Assembly: GCA_947477655.1 (NCBI GenBank)
Contig: CANJTS010000001.1
Span: forward strand, 310,001 to 374,000
Reading direction: 5' to 3'
DNA from: CAILUG01 sp903844415
Lineage (GTDB): Bacteria > Pseudomonadota > Gammaproteobacteria > Pseudomonadales > Pseudohongiellaceae
Length of the DNA stretch: 64,000 bases
This document shows positions 34,236 to 43,405 of the stretch, piece after piece; the first letter of the stretch is position 1; each line of letters begins with the position of its first letter. The notes below the pieces were generated by a model that worked only from the letters and a program-made list of their open reading frames with translations, searched no databases and was not told where the DNA came from. The position numbers and the translations under genes are program-made.

Positions 34236-36458
34236 TTGGCCTTTCCAGAAATACCACAGTTTTTTCTGCGGATCGCAATCCCTTCCCCTCTGCGGCAATG
34301 TTTTGAATATTTGCCTCCCGCTGATGTACCTCTGCCCTTGCCTGGCACGAGAGTACGAGTACCTTTTGGCAAACAGATAAAAACCGGAATAGTGATAAGC
34401 ACCAGCACTGAAGCCGAATTTGATCTGGATAAAATCCTGTCCGTGTTGGAAGTGCTCGATTGCGAACCATTGTTGGATACAAGCACCTTGGCACTGTACA
34501 AGTGGGCCAGCGATTACTACATGTTTCCACTAGGCTTGGCGCTACAAACTTCGTTACCAAAGTCTATTCGTGAGGGCGGTAGCTTGGTTACCCCCACCAA
34601 ACTGGTGTGGCAACTGACTGATGCCGGTCGGCACCTGCCTCTAAACACCCTGCAACATGCACCACTTCAACAACAAGTTGTAAATATGTTGCTCACCTAT
34701 CAACTATTGAGCACCGCAGAAATTTCTGCTTTATTAGGTAAGTCTGCCCGCACCATTATAGAAGCATTAGCCAGTAAAGAATTACTCCAAGCGGTGCCTG
34801 CAATCCCTGTACACACTTTGAAAAATCCGGTCCTTCCAAAACAAAAAATTCTCCGACTAAATGAACAGCAGACCAACGCACTGACTGATATTAAGCAAGC
34901 TTTGGGAGTGTACAAATGCTTCCTGCTCGAAGGCATAACTGGTAGTGGTAAAACTGAAATATATCTACAACTGATAACGGAGGTATTAAACGCGGGACAG
35001 CAAGTGCTGGTATTGGTGCCTGAAATAAGCCTGACACCACAAACCATCAGTCGTTTTGAGCTGCGCTTTCACTCGCGCATAGTCGCCTTTCATTCAGGTT
35101 TGACGGACAAACAACGATTGGAAGGATGGATGGCGGCACGCAATGGCAGTGCCGATATCATCATAGGTACACGCTCTGCGGTTTTTACTCCCTTACCTCG
35201 CCTAGGGTTAATTATCGTTGACGAAGAACATGATAATTCCTACAAACAACAGGAAGGATTTCGCTATTCAGCCCGAGATGTAGCTATTTTTCGCGCGAAT
35301 ACCCTGAAAATACCAATTGTACTAGGCTCAGCCACTCCCGCTCTTGAAAGTTTACATAATGCCTTATGCGGCCGTTACCATTTGTTGACATTGAGCCAGC
35401 GAGCTGGAGCTGCTCAATTGCCGCAAGTACAACTGCTCGACTTAAAATTACAAGAAATTCGTGAAGGATTTTCACAGACCCTATTACAAAACATACGCCA
35501 GCAGCTTTCCCGCAATCGTCAAGTATTGGTATTTCTCAACCGACGTGGTTTTGCTCCATTATTACTATGTCGCGCGTGCGGGTGGGTTGCCGAGTGTCCT
35601 CGCTGCGAACGAAGTTATACTTTGCATCACCAGCCTGCCGGTTTGCGCTGCCACCATTGTGATGCTAGCAAAGTAAAGCCCAAGCTTTGTCCAAGCTGTG
35701 GGAGCAACAACCTTGCCGCAATGGGACTAGGAACAGAACGCAGTGAAATTTTATTACAACAAGAATTCCCTGATTACCCAATCATTCGTATTGACCGAGA
35801 TACTACTCGTACCGTAAGCAGTCTCAGCCAGATCATGGCGACCATCCACAGTGGTGTTCCCTGCATATTGATAGGAACCCAAATGTTGGCCAAAGGTCAT
35901 CATTTTGATCGAGTTGCACTAGTTGCAGTTCTCGATGCAGATAGCGGTTTATTCAGTGCTGATTTTCGTGGGCAGGAAAATCTAGGGCAGTTACTTACTC
36001 AGGTTGCTGGACGTGCCGGACGCAGTGAAGAACCGGGACACGTGCTAATCCAGACGTATCACCCACAGCATCCAGTACTTCAACAACTAATGACAGGCGG
36101 CTATAGTGTGTTTGCCCGCGCACTATTGGAGCAACGAAAAGAAGGTAATTTACCGCCCTACGTACATTTTCTGTTGTTACGCGCAGAAGGATCCTTACGC
36201 GAATTACCGTTACTTTTCCTAGAGGAAGCTCGCAAGCTGGCCCTAAAATTTGGCTCTCGCGATCTGCATTTTTTTGGACCGATGGTTAGCCCACTCGGCA
36301 AAAAAGCTGGCCAATTTCGCGCGCAATTAATTATTCAAGCGAGCAAACGATCATCCTTACATTGCATGGGAAAACAATTGATTTTGGCTTTAGCAGCACT
36401 GCCGCAAGGCAAAAAAGTACGGTGGCATATGGATGTTGATCCAATCGACTTCACCTAA
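34236..36458 (+). CDS. priA: Primosomal replication restart helicase PriA
   Basis: DNA helicase that reloads the replisome at collapsed forks. 740 aa, normal length. The 3'-DNA-binding domain starts FLRIAIPSPLRQCFEYLPP. Helicase motifs: GSGKTEIYL (Walker A), LIIVDEEHDNSYKQQ (DEEH), LGSATPALES, and the C-terminal IGTQMLAKGHHFDRV and QVAGRAGRSEEPG. Zinc-binding cysteines sit at CRACGWVAECPRCERSY and CHHCDASKVKPKLCPSCG. The only plausible start is a TTG at 34236, because the frame is closed by TGA at 34221 and the next candidates would cut the DNA-binding domain. Confidence 0.95.
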   Translation: MAFPEIPQFFLRIAIPSPLRQCFEYLPPADVPLPLPGTRVRVPFGKQIKTGIVISTSTEAEFDLDKILSVLEVLDCEPLLDTSTLALYKWASDYYMFPLGLALQTSLPKSIREGGSLVTPTKLVWQLTDAGRHLPLNTLQHAPLQQQVVNMLLTYQLLSTAEISALLGKSARTIIEALASKELLQAVPAIPVHTLKNPVLPKQKILRLNEQQTNALTDIKQALGVYKCFLLEGITGSGKTEIYLQLITEVLNAGQQVLVLVPEISLTPQTISRFELRFHSRIVAFHSGLTDKQRLEGWMAARNGSADIIIGTRSAVFTPLPRLGLIIVDEEHDNSYKQQEGFRYSARDVAIFRANTLKIPIVLGSATPALESLHNALCGRYHLLTLSQRAGAAQLPQVQLLDLKLQEIREGFSQTLLQNIRQQLSRNRQVLVFLNRRGFAPLLLCRACGWVAECPRCERSYTLHHQPAGLRCHHCDASKVKPKLCPSCGSNNLAAMGLGTERSEILLQQEFPDYPIIRIDRDTTRTVSSLSQIMATIHSGVPCILIGTQMLAKGHHFDRVALVAVLDADSGLFSADFRGQENLGQLLTQVAGRAGRSEEPGHVLIQTYHPQHPVLQQLMTGGYSVFARALLEQRKEGNLPPYVHFLLLRAEGSLRELPLLFLEEARKLALKFGSRDLHFFGPMVSPLGKKAGQFRAQLIIQASKRSSLHCMGKQLILALAALPQGKKVRWHMDVDPIDFT

Positions 36459-36546
36459 AGATAGAATAAGCAAAAAAGCATTGATTGTGACCCGACCGAG
36501 GTTTATTAGATAATGACACATACTTTGGCTGTACAGCAGAAATAAC

Positions 36547-37152
36547 ATGGCGCAAGATTTTGGCAAGCAGAGCAGCCCGCAGAAGATTCGGCGAAAACCT
36601 GAACGCACCACACCAAAAGGTGCTTTCTTGCCTAAGCAAGACTTTTGGAGTTGGTTTTTTTCTGGTCTTTTTGTCGGCGTCATACTTTCTATAATCACCT
36701 ATCTTGGTCTGTTAATGGTCGAAAAAAAAAATATTGAACAAGCCGCAATAGCAACCGTGAGTGAGGATGTTAGCGAACCGCCTAACTTCGCTCTGACGTT
36801 CTACGATAATCTGGCCAACGCAGAGATCAACGTCAATGTACCTACCCTAACTAGCCTACAACCCGAAACAGCGCGCTCTAACGTCACACAATCTATTCCT
36901 GAGTCATCCACAACAAAAACGGTGAACTATCTACTTCAAGTAGGATCTTTTCAAAACCGTGTAGACGCAGAAAATCGACGCGCCGAAATCATGTTGGAAG
37001 GGATGGATGTTGCAATCATGCCTGGGGTTGTTTCGGGTAGAAATTTATTTCGAGTACAGGCAGGGCCCTTTGTTGGTCGCCAAGATGCGGAAGTAGCTCG
37101 TGATATTTTGTCAGCAAAAAATATAGATTCGATTGTCTTGCAAATTCGATAG
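36547..37152 (+). CDS. SPOR-domain cell division protein (FtsN-like)
   Basis: 201 aa: an N-terminal basic cytoplasmic segment (KIRRKPERTTPKG), one membrane helix (FSGLFVGVILSIITYLGLLM), a variable periplasmic linker, and a C-terminal SPOR domain of about 75 aa (YLLQVGSFQNRVDAENRRAE to RVQAGPFVGRQDAEVARDIL) that would bind denuded glycan at the septum. In gammaproteobacteria this type follows priA, usually after argS, and is annotated FtsN. Here argS is absent and the gene lies 89 bp after priA. FtsN identity is likely but not proved, as SPOR proteins are numerous. Confidence 0.8.
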   Translation: MAQDFGKQSSPQKIRRKPERTTPKGAFLPKQDFWSWFFSGLFVGVILSIITYLGLLMVEKKNIEQAAIATVSEDVSEPPNFALTFYDNLANAEINVNVPTLTSLQPETARSNVTQSIPESSTTKTVNYLLQVGSFQNRVDAENRRAEIMLEGMDVAIMPGVVSGRNLFRVQAGPFVGRQDAEVARDILSAKNIDSIVLQIR

Positions 37153-37353
37153 CCACCAAATCAACCACTACTGCAACTTATACGAGCTGCCTTGGTTAAA
37201 TCTAGCTCGACCTGCAGATTTGTCCACTGCCGACCACAATATAACGATGCATTTTAGTTACAAAACGCGCTTTACTGAGGATCATTGTTGGAACAACTAC
37301 ACAGCAAATGAAGATCTCAGTCGATTCATACTTTAAATTTACGGAATCTGGCT

Positions 37354-37752
37354 ATGCAACCCACTGACATTCACCTGCATAAGCGTACTGCCATTTTGGA
37401 ACTCAAGTTTCCGGATGGCGGTATTTATACTTTACCGGCAGAATTTTTGCGGGTGTACTCCCCTTCCGCCGAAGTGCGTGGTCATGGTCAAGGGCAGGAA
37501 GTGCTGCAAACTGGCAAACTCAATGTAAAAATTAATCGTATTGAGGCAATTGGTAATTACGCCGTGCGCCTGCATTTTGATGACGACCATAATACTGGCA
37601 TATACACTTGGGACTATCTGCGTGAACTTTCTCTTACACAAGAGACCCTCTGGGAGCAGTATCTACACCGCCTGCAATCCGCCGACGAACGCCGCGAACC
37701 CAAACAATCAGGTGTGCAAATAGTAAACATCATGGCACTAAAGCCGCATTAA
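37354..37752 (+). CDS. DUF971 family protein
   Basis: 132 aa with the DUF971 pattern: LKFPDGGIYTLPAEFLRVYSPSAEVRGHGQG near the N-terminus, then INRIEAIGNYAVRLHFDDDHNTGIYTWDYLRELS. The domain is also found as the N-terminal part of gamma-butyrobetaine hydroxylases and is thought to bind iron. In Pseudomonas the gene follows hslVU; here hslVU is missing and it follows the SPOR protein across 201 bp without a convincing gene. Function unknown. Confidence 0.82.
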   Translation: MQPTDIHLHKRTAILELKFPDGGIYTLPAEFLRVYSPSAEVRGHGQGQEVLQTGKLNVKINRIEAIGNYAVRLHFDDDHNTGIYTWDYLRELSLTQETLWEQYLHRLQSADERREPKQSGVQIVNIMALKPH

Positions 37753-37766
37753 GCCTCACTAGTTCT

Positions 37767-40133
37767 TTGAAAATACCCGAGTCCACTTTGCTATTTCGCC
37801 AAAAATCCCTAACCATCGCGATGAGCTTGCTGTTCATGTCAAGTATGCCTTTGTTGGCATCAGAAACGATTGAAGAGATCAGGGTCGTCGGTATCACGCC
37901 AGATGCTGCGGCCACTCTAGCGCTACGCAAAGTTCCATATGCGGTGCAAAGTGCAGTGTTCGCTGATCTGCAAGCCGCCCGCACGCTGGATCTGAGCGAC
38001 TACATGAATAATCGGCTTGGCAGCGTCACCATCAATTCCGCGCAGAACAATCCCCTTCAGACCGATGTCCAGTTTCGCGGTTTCACCGCCTCACCTTTGT
38101 TGGGCCTACCACAAGGAATCTCGGTGTATCAGAATGGTGTGCGCATCAACGAACCACTCGGAGATTCCGTCAACTGGGACCTCGTGCCTGAATCTGCAGT
38201 GTATGGAATAGAGCTGCTCAGTGGATCTAATCCAGTTTTTGGCCTCAATACACTTGGCGGTGCGCTGTCGGTGACAATGAAGAATGGTTTTAATTTCACT
38301 GACCATCAGGCTGAAGTGATAACGGGCTCATGGAACAGAGTTACTAGTGCCGTGGAGAGCGGGGCCAACAATGCTAGCTGGGGCTACTACGCCAACTACA
38401 GTAGTTTCGACGAGGCTGGCTGGCGCGATCTGTCAGCATCTGAAGCACGCAATTTCTATGGCGCTCTGAGTTGGCGCGATAAAAATAGCTCCGCGTTGGA
38501 TTTCACCTGGCAGGGAGGCAATAGCGAACTGATCGGAAATGGGCCCTTGCCTGTTGGACTCCTGGAGCTACAAAGAAACTCTGTATTCACCGCACCCGAT
38601 ATCACGGCCAACGATCTTAGTATGTTCGCATTCAGCGGCAGCCATCATTTGCGTGACACAATGCAAATCAGTGGGAATATCTTCAGGCGCAATAACGCCA
38701 CGTATTCATTCAATGGCGATGGCTCCGATTTCGAACTGTGCAAACTCCCTAGCAACACAGTTGCACTATTTGAAGACAACTGCGATGGCGAGGATTTAAC
38801 CGATGAATTGAGTGGTACTGGCATGCTCAGCGATGAAGCCATCAACAATGTCAGCCAGCGCGAGCAGCAGAGTAACGGGATTACAGTACAGCTCTTATTG
38901 GCTGCTGATCTGTTCACGCGGCCCAACCAGCTTGTCGGCAGTTACAGCTGGTTTAGGGGGGAGTCCGACTTTGAATCGGTTCTGGAACTCGCGAAGCTGG
39001 ATCCAGTTACGCGCAGCACATTGGGCCTTGGCACGGGCGTATTCGTTGATAGTGCTGCGACCGACATTCAAACCCAAACAGACACGTCGAGTTGGTATTT
39101 CACCAATACCATCGACTTCACGCCGAAACTGGCTCTCACATTATCCGGGCGTTACAACGACACAGATGTCACATTGCGCGACCGCTCCGGTGCACGCCCT
39201 GAACTGAATGGCGACCACGGCTTCGCCCGCTTCAATCCGGCGCTGGGTTTTGCTTGGTCCCCTGATGCAGATCTGACTATATATGGCTCATACAGCATAG
39301 CAAGCCGAGTTCCCACTCCGATCGAACTGGCCTGCAACGAAGGCGTATTTGAACTGGCTCAAAAATATGCGATCGAAGAGGGTGAGGATCCTGAAAATAT
39401 CGAGTTCGAGTGCAGGCTTCCCAACGCCTTTCTTGCCGATCCGCCACTCAGTGATGTCGTGACCCACAGCATGGAACTAGGCCTGCGCGGCACTAAGCAA
39501 GGTGTGCGTTATCAGATGGGACTTTTCAATGCTGTCAACAGCGACGACATCCTATTCCAGACCACGGGCCGTGCCACTGGATTGTTTGCCAACGTGGATA
39601 AGACACAACGTAAGGGGGTGGAGTTGTCATTTTCAGGCACTTGGTTGCAAGCGCAGTGGAATGCTGCTTACACCTACCTAGAAGCAACCTTTGGCGGTTC
39701 GTTCAAGGTACTTAGCCCGAACCATCCCAACGCTGATACCGCTGGTGAAATCGAAGTGCAAAATGGAAACCGCATGCCCGGCCTTCCTGACGCTATTTTC
39801 AAATTGAGCAGCGACTACAACATTAGTGAAAGATCAAACGTCGGCGCCGAAGTGATGTACAACACCAACCAGGTGCTGAGAGGCGATGAAGCCAATGAAC
39901 TTGCGCCAATTGCGGGCTACCTGCTGGTGAATCTACGAGCAAGTCATAACCTTACCGAACACTTTGTGGTGTTCACGCGAGTCACCAATCTGTTCGATAA
40001 AGATTACGAGAACTTCGGACTGCTTGGAGAAGATCCAACGGAAATCTTGCCGGGACTAATTGATGCAACGCCCAGATTTTTAGGTGTCGGCGCCCCACGC
40101 GCGGCATGGGTAGGTTTGCAACTACGCTTCTAA
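37767..40133 (+). CDS. TonB-dependent outer-membrane receptor, substrate unknown
   Basis: About 788 aa, a TonB-dependent receptor with plug and beta-barrel. N-terminal signal peptide (KSLTIAMSLLFMSSMPLLAS) then a TonB box-like stretch ETIEEIRVVG. The plug has QFRGFTASPLLGLPQGISVYQNGVRINEPLG and GSNPVFGLNTLGGALSV. The barrel ends VGLQLRF with terminal Phe. ATG 37821 would remove the basic n-region of the signal peptide, so a TTG start (37767, or 37788 after GAG) is preferred. No transport gene is adjacent. The barrel sequence gives no clear substrate. It sits between DUF971 and ubiE, where other species carry pha genes. Confidence 0.85.
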   Translation: MKIPESTLLFRQKSLTIAMSLLFMSSMPLLASETIEEIRVVGITPDAAATLALRKVPYAVQSAVFADLQAARTLDLSDYMNNRLGSVTINSAQNNPLQTDVQFRGFTASPLLGLPQGISVYQNGVRINEPLGDSVNWDLVPESAVYGIELLSGSNPVFGLNTLGGALSVTMKNGFNFTDHQAEVITGSWNRVTSAVESGANNASWGYYANYSSFDEAGWRDLSASEARNFYGALSWRDKNSSALDFTWQGGNSELIGNGPLPVGLLELQRNSVFTAPDITANDLSMFAFSGSHHLRDTMQISGNIFRRNNATYSFNGDGSDFELCKLPSNTVALFEDNCDGEDLTDELSGTGMLSDEAINNVSQREQQSNGITVQLLLAADLFTRPNQLVGSYSWFRGESDFESVLELAKLDPVTRSTLGLGTGVFVDSAATDIQTQTDTSSWYFTNTIDFTPKLALTLSGRYNDTDVTLRDRSGARPELNGDHGFARFNPALGFAWSPDADLTIYGSYSIASRVPTPIELACNEGVFELAQKYAIEEGEDPENIEFECRLPNAFLADPPLSDVVTHSMELGLRGTKQGVRYQMGLFNAVNSDDILFQTTGRATGLFANVDKTQRKGVELSFSGTWLQAQWNAAYTYLEATFGGSFKVLSPNHPNADTAGEIEVQNGNRMPGLPDAIFKLSSDYNISERSNVGAEVMYNTNQVLRGDEANELAPIAGYLLVNLRASHNLTEHFVVFTRVTNLFDKDYENFGLLGEDPTEILPGLIDATPRFLGVGAPRAAWVGLQLRF

Positions 40134-40256
40134 TCTTTTAGTGCAGCTGACATTTTGACCGGAAACAGCACTCTCTGCGCCTATAGGCTTAAACTACTCG
40201 TGAGTATGTGTTCGACTTGGCAGTACAATGAACATCCAAATGTGACGGGCTACTCC

Positions 40257-41015
40257 ATGAATGACACCCACAAACCTGATACGACCACCCATTTCGGTTA
40301 CCAGGAAATACCAATTGCCGAAAAATCTGGATTGGTTGGCAAGGTCTTTCATTCTGTCGCGCACAAATACGACCTAATGAACGACGTAGTTTCGCTTGGC
40401 ACTCACCGAATTATCAAGAGATTTACTGTTGAGCTCAGTTCTATACGTCCTGGTCAGCAGGTTTTGGATCTGGCGGGTGGTACTGGCGACTTCAGTCTGT
40501 TGTTTGCACCACTGCTCGGAAACACAGGCCATGTAGTCCTAGCCGACATCAATGAATCCATGGTGCGAGTAGGTCGCGATCGCATCATCGATACCGGTAA
40601 TCCGGGTAACATCACATATACCCTTGCCAACGCTGAATCTTTACCATTTGCCGACAACAGTTTTGATTGCATTTGTATTGCTTACGGTCTGCGTAATGTC
40701 ACTGACAAAGACGCGGCATTACGATCCATGCTGCGTGTCTGCAAAAAAGGCGGCAGGGTATTGGTGCTGGAATTTTCCAAACCGCGTTCAGCACTAGTTG
40801 GCAAAGCCTATGATGTTTATTCCAAACTGTGGCCACTGGCCGGCAAGCTAGTGTTGGGGGACAGTGCCAGTTATCAATATCTGGTGGAATCGATTCGTAT
40901 GCATCCAGATCAAGAAACGCTCAAACAAATGATGCTGGATGCGGGGTTCGACCGGTGCTACTACCACGATGTGATGGGTGGCATTTGCGCGATTCATATC
41001 GGGCACAAGGATTAA
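40257..41015 (+). CDS. ubiE: Ubiquinone/menaquinone C-methyltransferase UbiE
   Basis: SAM-dependent C-methyltransferase of ubiquinone (and menaquinone) synthesis. 252 aa from ATG 40257 (MNDTHKPDTTTHFGYQ), which matches known UbiE starts; an in-frame start at 40155 adds 34 odd residues. Motifs: FGYQEIPIAEKSGLVGKVFHSVAHKYDLMND, the UbiE signature, SAM motif VLDLAGGTGDFSLL, and YGLRNVTDKDAALRSMLRV, LVLEFSKP. It is followed by ubiJ after 3 bp. Confidence 0.96.
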   Translation: MNDTHKPDTTTHFGYQEIPIAEKSGLVGKVFHSVAHKYDLMNDVVSLGTHRIIKRFTVELSSIRPGQQVLDLAGGTGDFSLLFAPLLGNTGHVVLADINESMVRVGRDRIIDTGNPGNITYTLANAESLPFADNSFDCICIAYGLRNVTDKDAALRSMLRVCKKGGRVLVLEFSKPRSALVGKAYDVYSKLWPLAGKLVLGDSASYQYLVESIRMHPDQETLKQMMLDAGFDRCYYHDVMGGICAIHIGHKD

Positions 41016-41018
41016 TTT

Positions 41019-41642
41019 GTGTCTTTTTCTTTGCTACAAAATACTATGTTGCTACCTGCCGAGTTGGCACTCAATCAACTATTAGTTCTTGATGCCGCCA
41101 CGCCTGCGCGTTTGTCAAAGTTACAAGGGCGCACTCTTGCAGTCCATATTTCGCAACCTACACTGACGCTTTATGTAAGTATCACCGGCGATGGTTTACA
41201 TCTGAGTTCAATTTTTGAAGGCCAACCGGATGCAACTGTACATGGCCCTCTTACTGGTTTATTAAAACTATTGGCAAAAGGTGCCAGCACTACAAATTTG
41301 TATTCATCTAAAGTGGAGATACGGGGCGATACCGGTTTTGTCCAAGCGCTGCAAACCTTGCTGCTGGACGTTGATGTGGACTGGGAATTTCAACTCGGCA
41401 AGTTTATTGGTGACATTCCAACACATGTTTTTAGCACCGGCTTAAAACAGAGCTCAGACTTCATCCGCTCAACCGGTTTTAGGATCAAACAAAATCTGCA
41501 AGATTATCTGACCCACGAAACTTCTTTTTTCCCAAAAGCCCACGAACTCGAAAATTTTTATGCAGCCGTTACTGAGCTGACCTTACGTGTTGATCGCTTG
41601 CAAGCTAAAATAGACAACTATAAAAGCAGAAAAAATAATTAA
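41019..41642 (+). CDS. ubiJ: Ubiquinone biosynthesis accessory factor UbiJ (SCP2 domain)
   Basis: 207-aa protein with an SCP2 lipid-binding fold (about residues 15-125: LVLDAATPARLSKLQGRTLAVHISQ, then DATVHGPLTGLLKLL), which gathers ubiquinone intermediates in the Ubi complex. The C-terminal helix region with LRVDRLQAKIDNYKSRK is coiled coil. GTG start at 41019, with AAGGA eight bases upstream and only 3 bp after the ubiE stop. Usually directly followed by ubiB; here two other genes intervene. Confidence 0.92.
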   Translation: MSFSLLQNTMLLPAELALNQLLVLDAATPARLSKLQGRTLAVHISQPTLTLYVSITGDGLHLSSIFEGQPDATVHGPLTGLLKLLAKGASTTNLYSSKVEIRGDTGFVQALQTLLLDVDVDWEFQLGKFIGDIPTHVFSTGLKQSSDFIRSTGFRIKQNLQDYLTHETSFFPKAHELENFYAAVTELTLRVDRLQAKIDNYKSRKNN

Positions 41643-41716
41643 CAGCAGACAATGTTTTTCACCAGTCAATCAATTACACAGTACCAACACCAGAATTATC
41701 ACTAAGAAATAAAAAA

Positions 41717-42394
41717 ATGAAAAAAATAAATTTACTTTCAGCACGCTCTCTCGCCATGTTGTGCATTTTGCTACAAGTTACCTCGATCAGCAGCGCCACA
41801 GAAAATTCAACCACACCAATGCTCGCCTATCGAGTGACGAAAAAATTAAGCGACGGGGCAGGTATTGATGCAACACTAAATATACGTTTTCTTGAAGGGT
41901 TCCTAGAGAACGAGCGCGAAATCGCTGAAATTCGTTATAGCAAACTCATCCATGGGAATGAATATATGGGGGCTTACAATTTGCAGTTTGATCGACGCGG
42001 GCAAAGTGGATCTGAACATAGATTATGGCAACAGGTTCGCCATCAATTTGTTTTGCCTAACAGCGCCTTTGAAAGCTCAGCCCGCATTGAAGAGCGTTAT
42101 TTTAGTAATAGTGCCAAATTTGGCACCAGGTTGCGGGTACTTAATCGCTGGATAAAAAATCTGCCTTTGCAGAATCAACTGCGAATTGGCCATGAATTGG
42201 TATACAACTTGACCGATATCTCCGCCTCCACCCAGCGTGGAGCAAGCCAAGATCGCTTGATCGGCAGTCTCAATCACACCTTGCCCAATGGCAACCGATG
42301 GGAATTGGAATATCAGCTTCGATACGTACACAACCCCATATCAGATAACAGTATTGTGCATCAACTACAGTGGATGTACGTGTTTGTCCTGTAG
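41717..42394 (+). CDS. DUF2490 family outer-membrane beta-barrel protein
   Basis: 225 aa with an N-terminal signal peptide (LLSARSLAMLCILLQVTSISSA). The mature part alternates short strands rich in R, N and aromatic residues: FDRRGQSGSEHRLWQQVRHQF, ARIEERYFSNSAKFGTRLRVLNRW, LRIGHELVYNLTD, ending HQLQWMYVFVL. This resembles DUF2490 outer-membrane proteins. Their function is not known to me. It lies 74 bp after ubiJ. Confidence 0.7.
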   Translation: MKKINLLSARSLAMLCILLQVTSISSATENSTTPMLAYRVTKKLSDGAGIDATLNIRFLEGFLENEREIAEIRYSKLIHGNEYMGAYNLQFDRRGQSGSEHRLWQQVRHQFVLPNSAFESSARIEERYFSNSAKFGTRLRVLNRWIKNLPLQNQLRIGHELVYNLTDISASTQRGASQDRLIGSLNHTLPNGNRWELEYQLRYVHNPISDNSIVHQLQWMYVFVL

Positions 42395-42602
42395 TGTTGA
42401 ACTAAGGATTGATTTGCTGTATCTGCGGCGCTCAATGTTTGTGCATTCGAATCCATTGATCACAATAACAAAATATTTCTGATTTTCATGCAAGGCTCCC
42501 AGTCCTAGTTATTTATCAATCACTATTTTTTGCTACTATTTATTTCATATACTGCGATATACAGTTAAAGAACATGCAAATAAACATAATATCCCGACCT
42601 GA

Positions 42603-43187
42603 TTATTGGCTAGAGATGTTCAGGTTTGTTTGTCCCCGGATATCGAAATTTTGGACAATAAAATTATTTTCCTGCAGTGTAATTTCCCCTACATCTTGGG
42701 CGATGAAATCTAAATTTCCCAACACATTATTTTGCAAGAAAACCCTGGTAATTTCTGTGAATCGCAGATTCATTAAAACTGCTATAAAACTACTGATTTT
42801 TACCTCACGCACATAAAACACTTCCAAGGTATCAAGCACAGGCACACCAATTTTCAACATTGCAGCTTCAGTACCTTGGTGATTACCAAAACCTGTAATC
42901 ATCAAAGTATTGTCCTCCACGGTGGCCACTAGTCCGCCTTGAAACTCATTCAAGGGAGCATAATCAATGGTGTAGTCCAGACCTTGCACAACTTCCAGAT
43001 CGAAATCACCCCGCACACTTATACGGGTGTAGTTGGCAAATTGAGCTAGCTCATTTGCTGACATACGTTGCGGCACTTCTTGTAATACCGCACTGCCTGG
43101 ATAGAGGCTGTCACTTAATTCCACCAGGACAATTCCAACAACTACAATAAAGCCTACACCCAACAAATATTTGTTAACTTTTTTCAT
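42603..43187 (-). CDS. Putative membrane-anchored protein with GIN/DUF2807-like beta-helix domain
   Basis: About 194 aa from ATG 43187 (MKKVNKYLLGVGFIVVVG); an in-frame ATG at 43208 is also possible. One N-terminal membrane helix (YLLGVGFIVVVGIVLVEL) is followed by a soluble part with ANYTRISVRGDFDLEVVQG and TLMITGFG, then repeating short strands (VKISSFIAVLMNLRFTEITRVFLQNN, VGEITLQENN). This is like the GIN/DUF2807 right-handed beta-helix fold of putative adhesin heads. It is convergent with the DUF2490 gene and divergent from ubiB. Function unknown and the family call is tentative. Confidence 0.5.
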   Translation of the reverse strand: MKKVNKYLLGVGFIVVVGIVLVELSDSLYPGSAVLQEVPQRMSANELAQFANYTRISVRGDFDLEVVQGLDYTIDYAPLNEFQGGLVATVEDNTLMITGFGNHQGTEAAMLKIGVPVLDTLEVFYVREVKISSFIAVLMNLRFTEITRVFLQNNVLGNLDFIAQDVGEITLQENNFIVQNFDIRGQTNLNISSQ

Positions 43188-43405
43188 GATGCGAACCCAT
43201 TTGTTCATACAGTTTGACCAATTACTTAATGCAGTTTCATTGTTCTGCAACTCGCGTTTTAGCACCTCCACAAATATATGGCCAAATATATGGGAAATTT
43301 TGCATTTTGACGCCCTTAGGTTTGGCAACCTAAGTCAGCTAGTGCTTTTGCCCTTGACACACTTTTAGGCTATCGTTGCCGCCCTTTTACCAACCACACC
43401 CTAGC

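Noticed and set aside
34228..34560. 110-codon minus-strand frame over the start of priA
   Set aside because: Shadow of the priA N-terminal DNA-binding region with no independent support.
37133..37336. 67-codon plus-strand frame between the SPOR and DUF971 genes
   Set aside because: Overlaps the end of the SPOR gene, no ribosome site, composition unlike a protein; no hslV homology seen in any frame.
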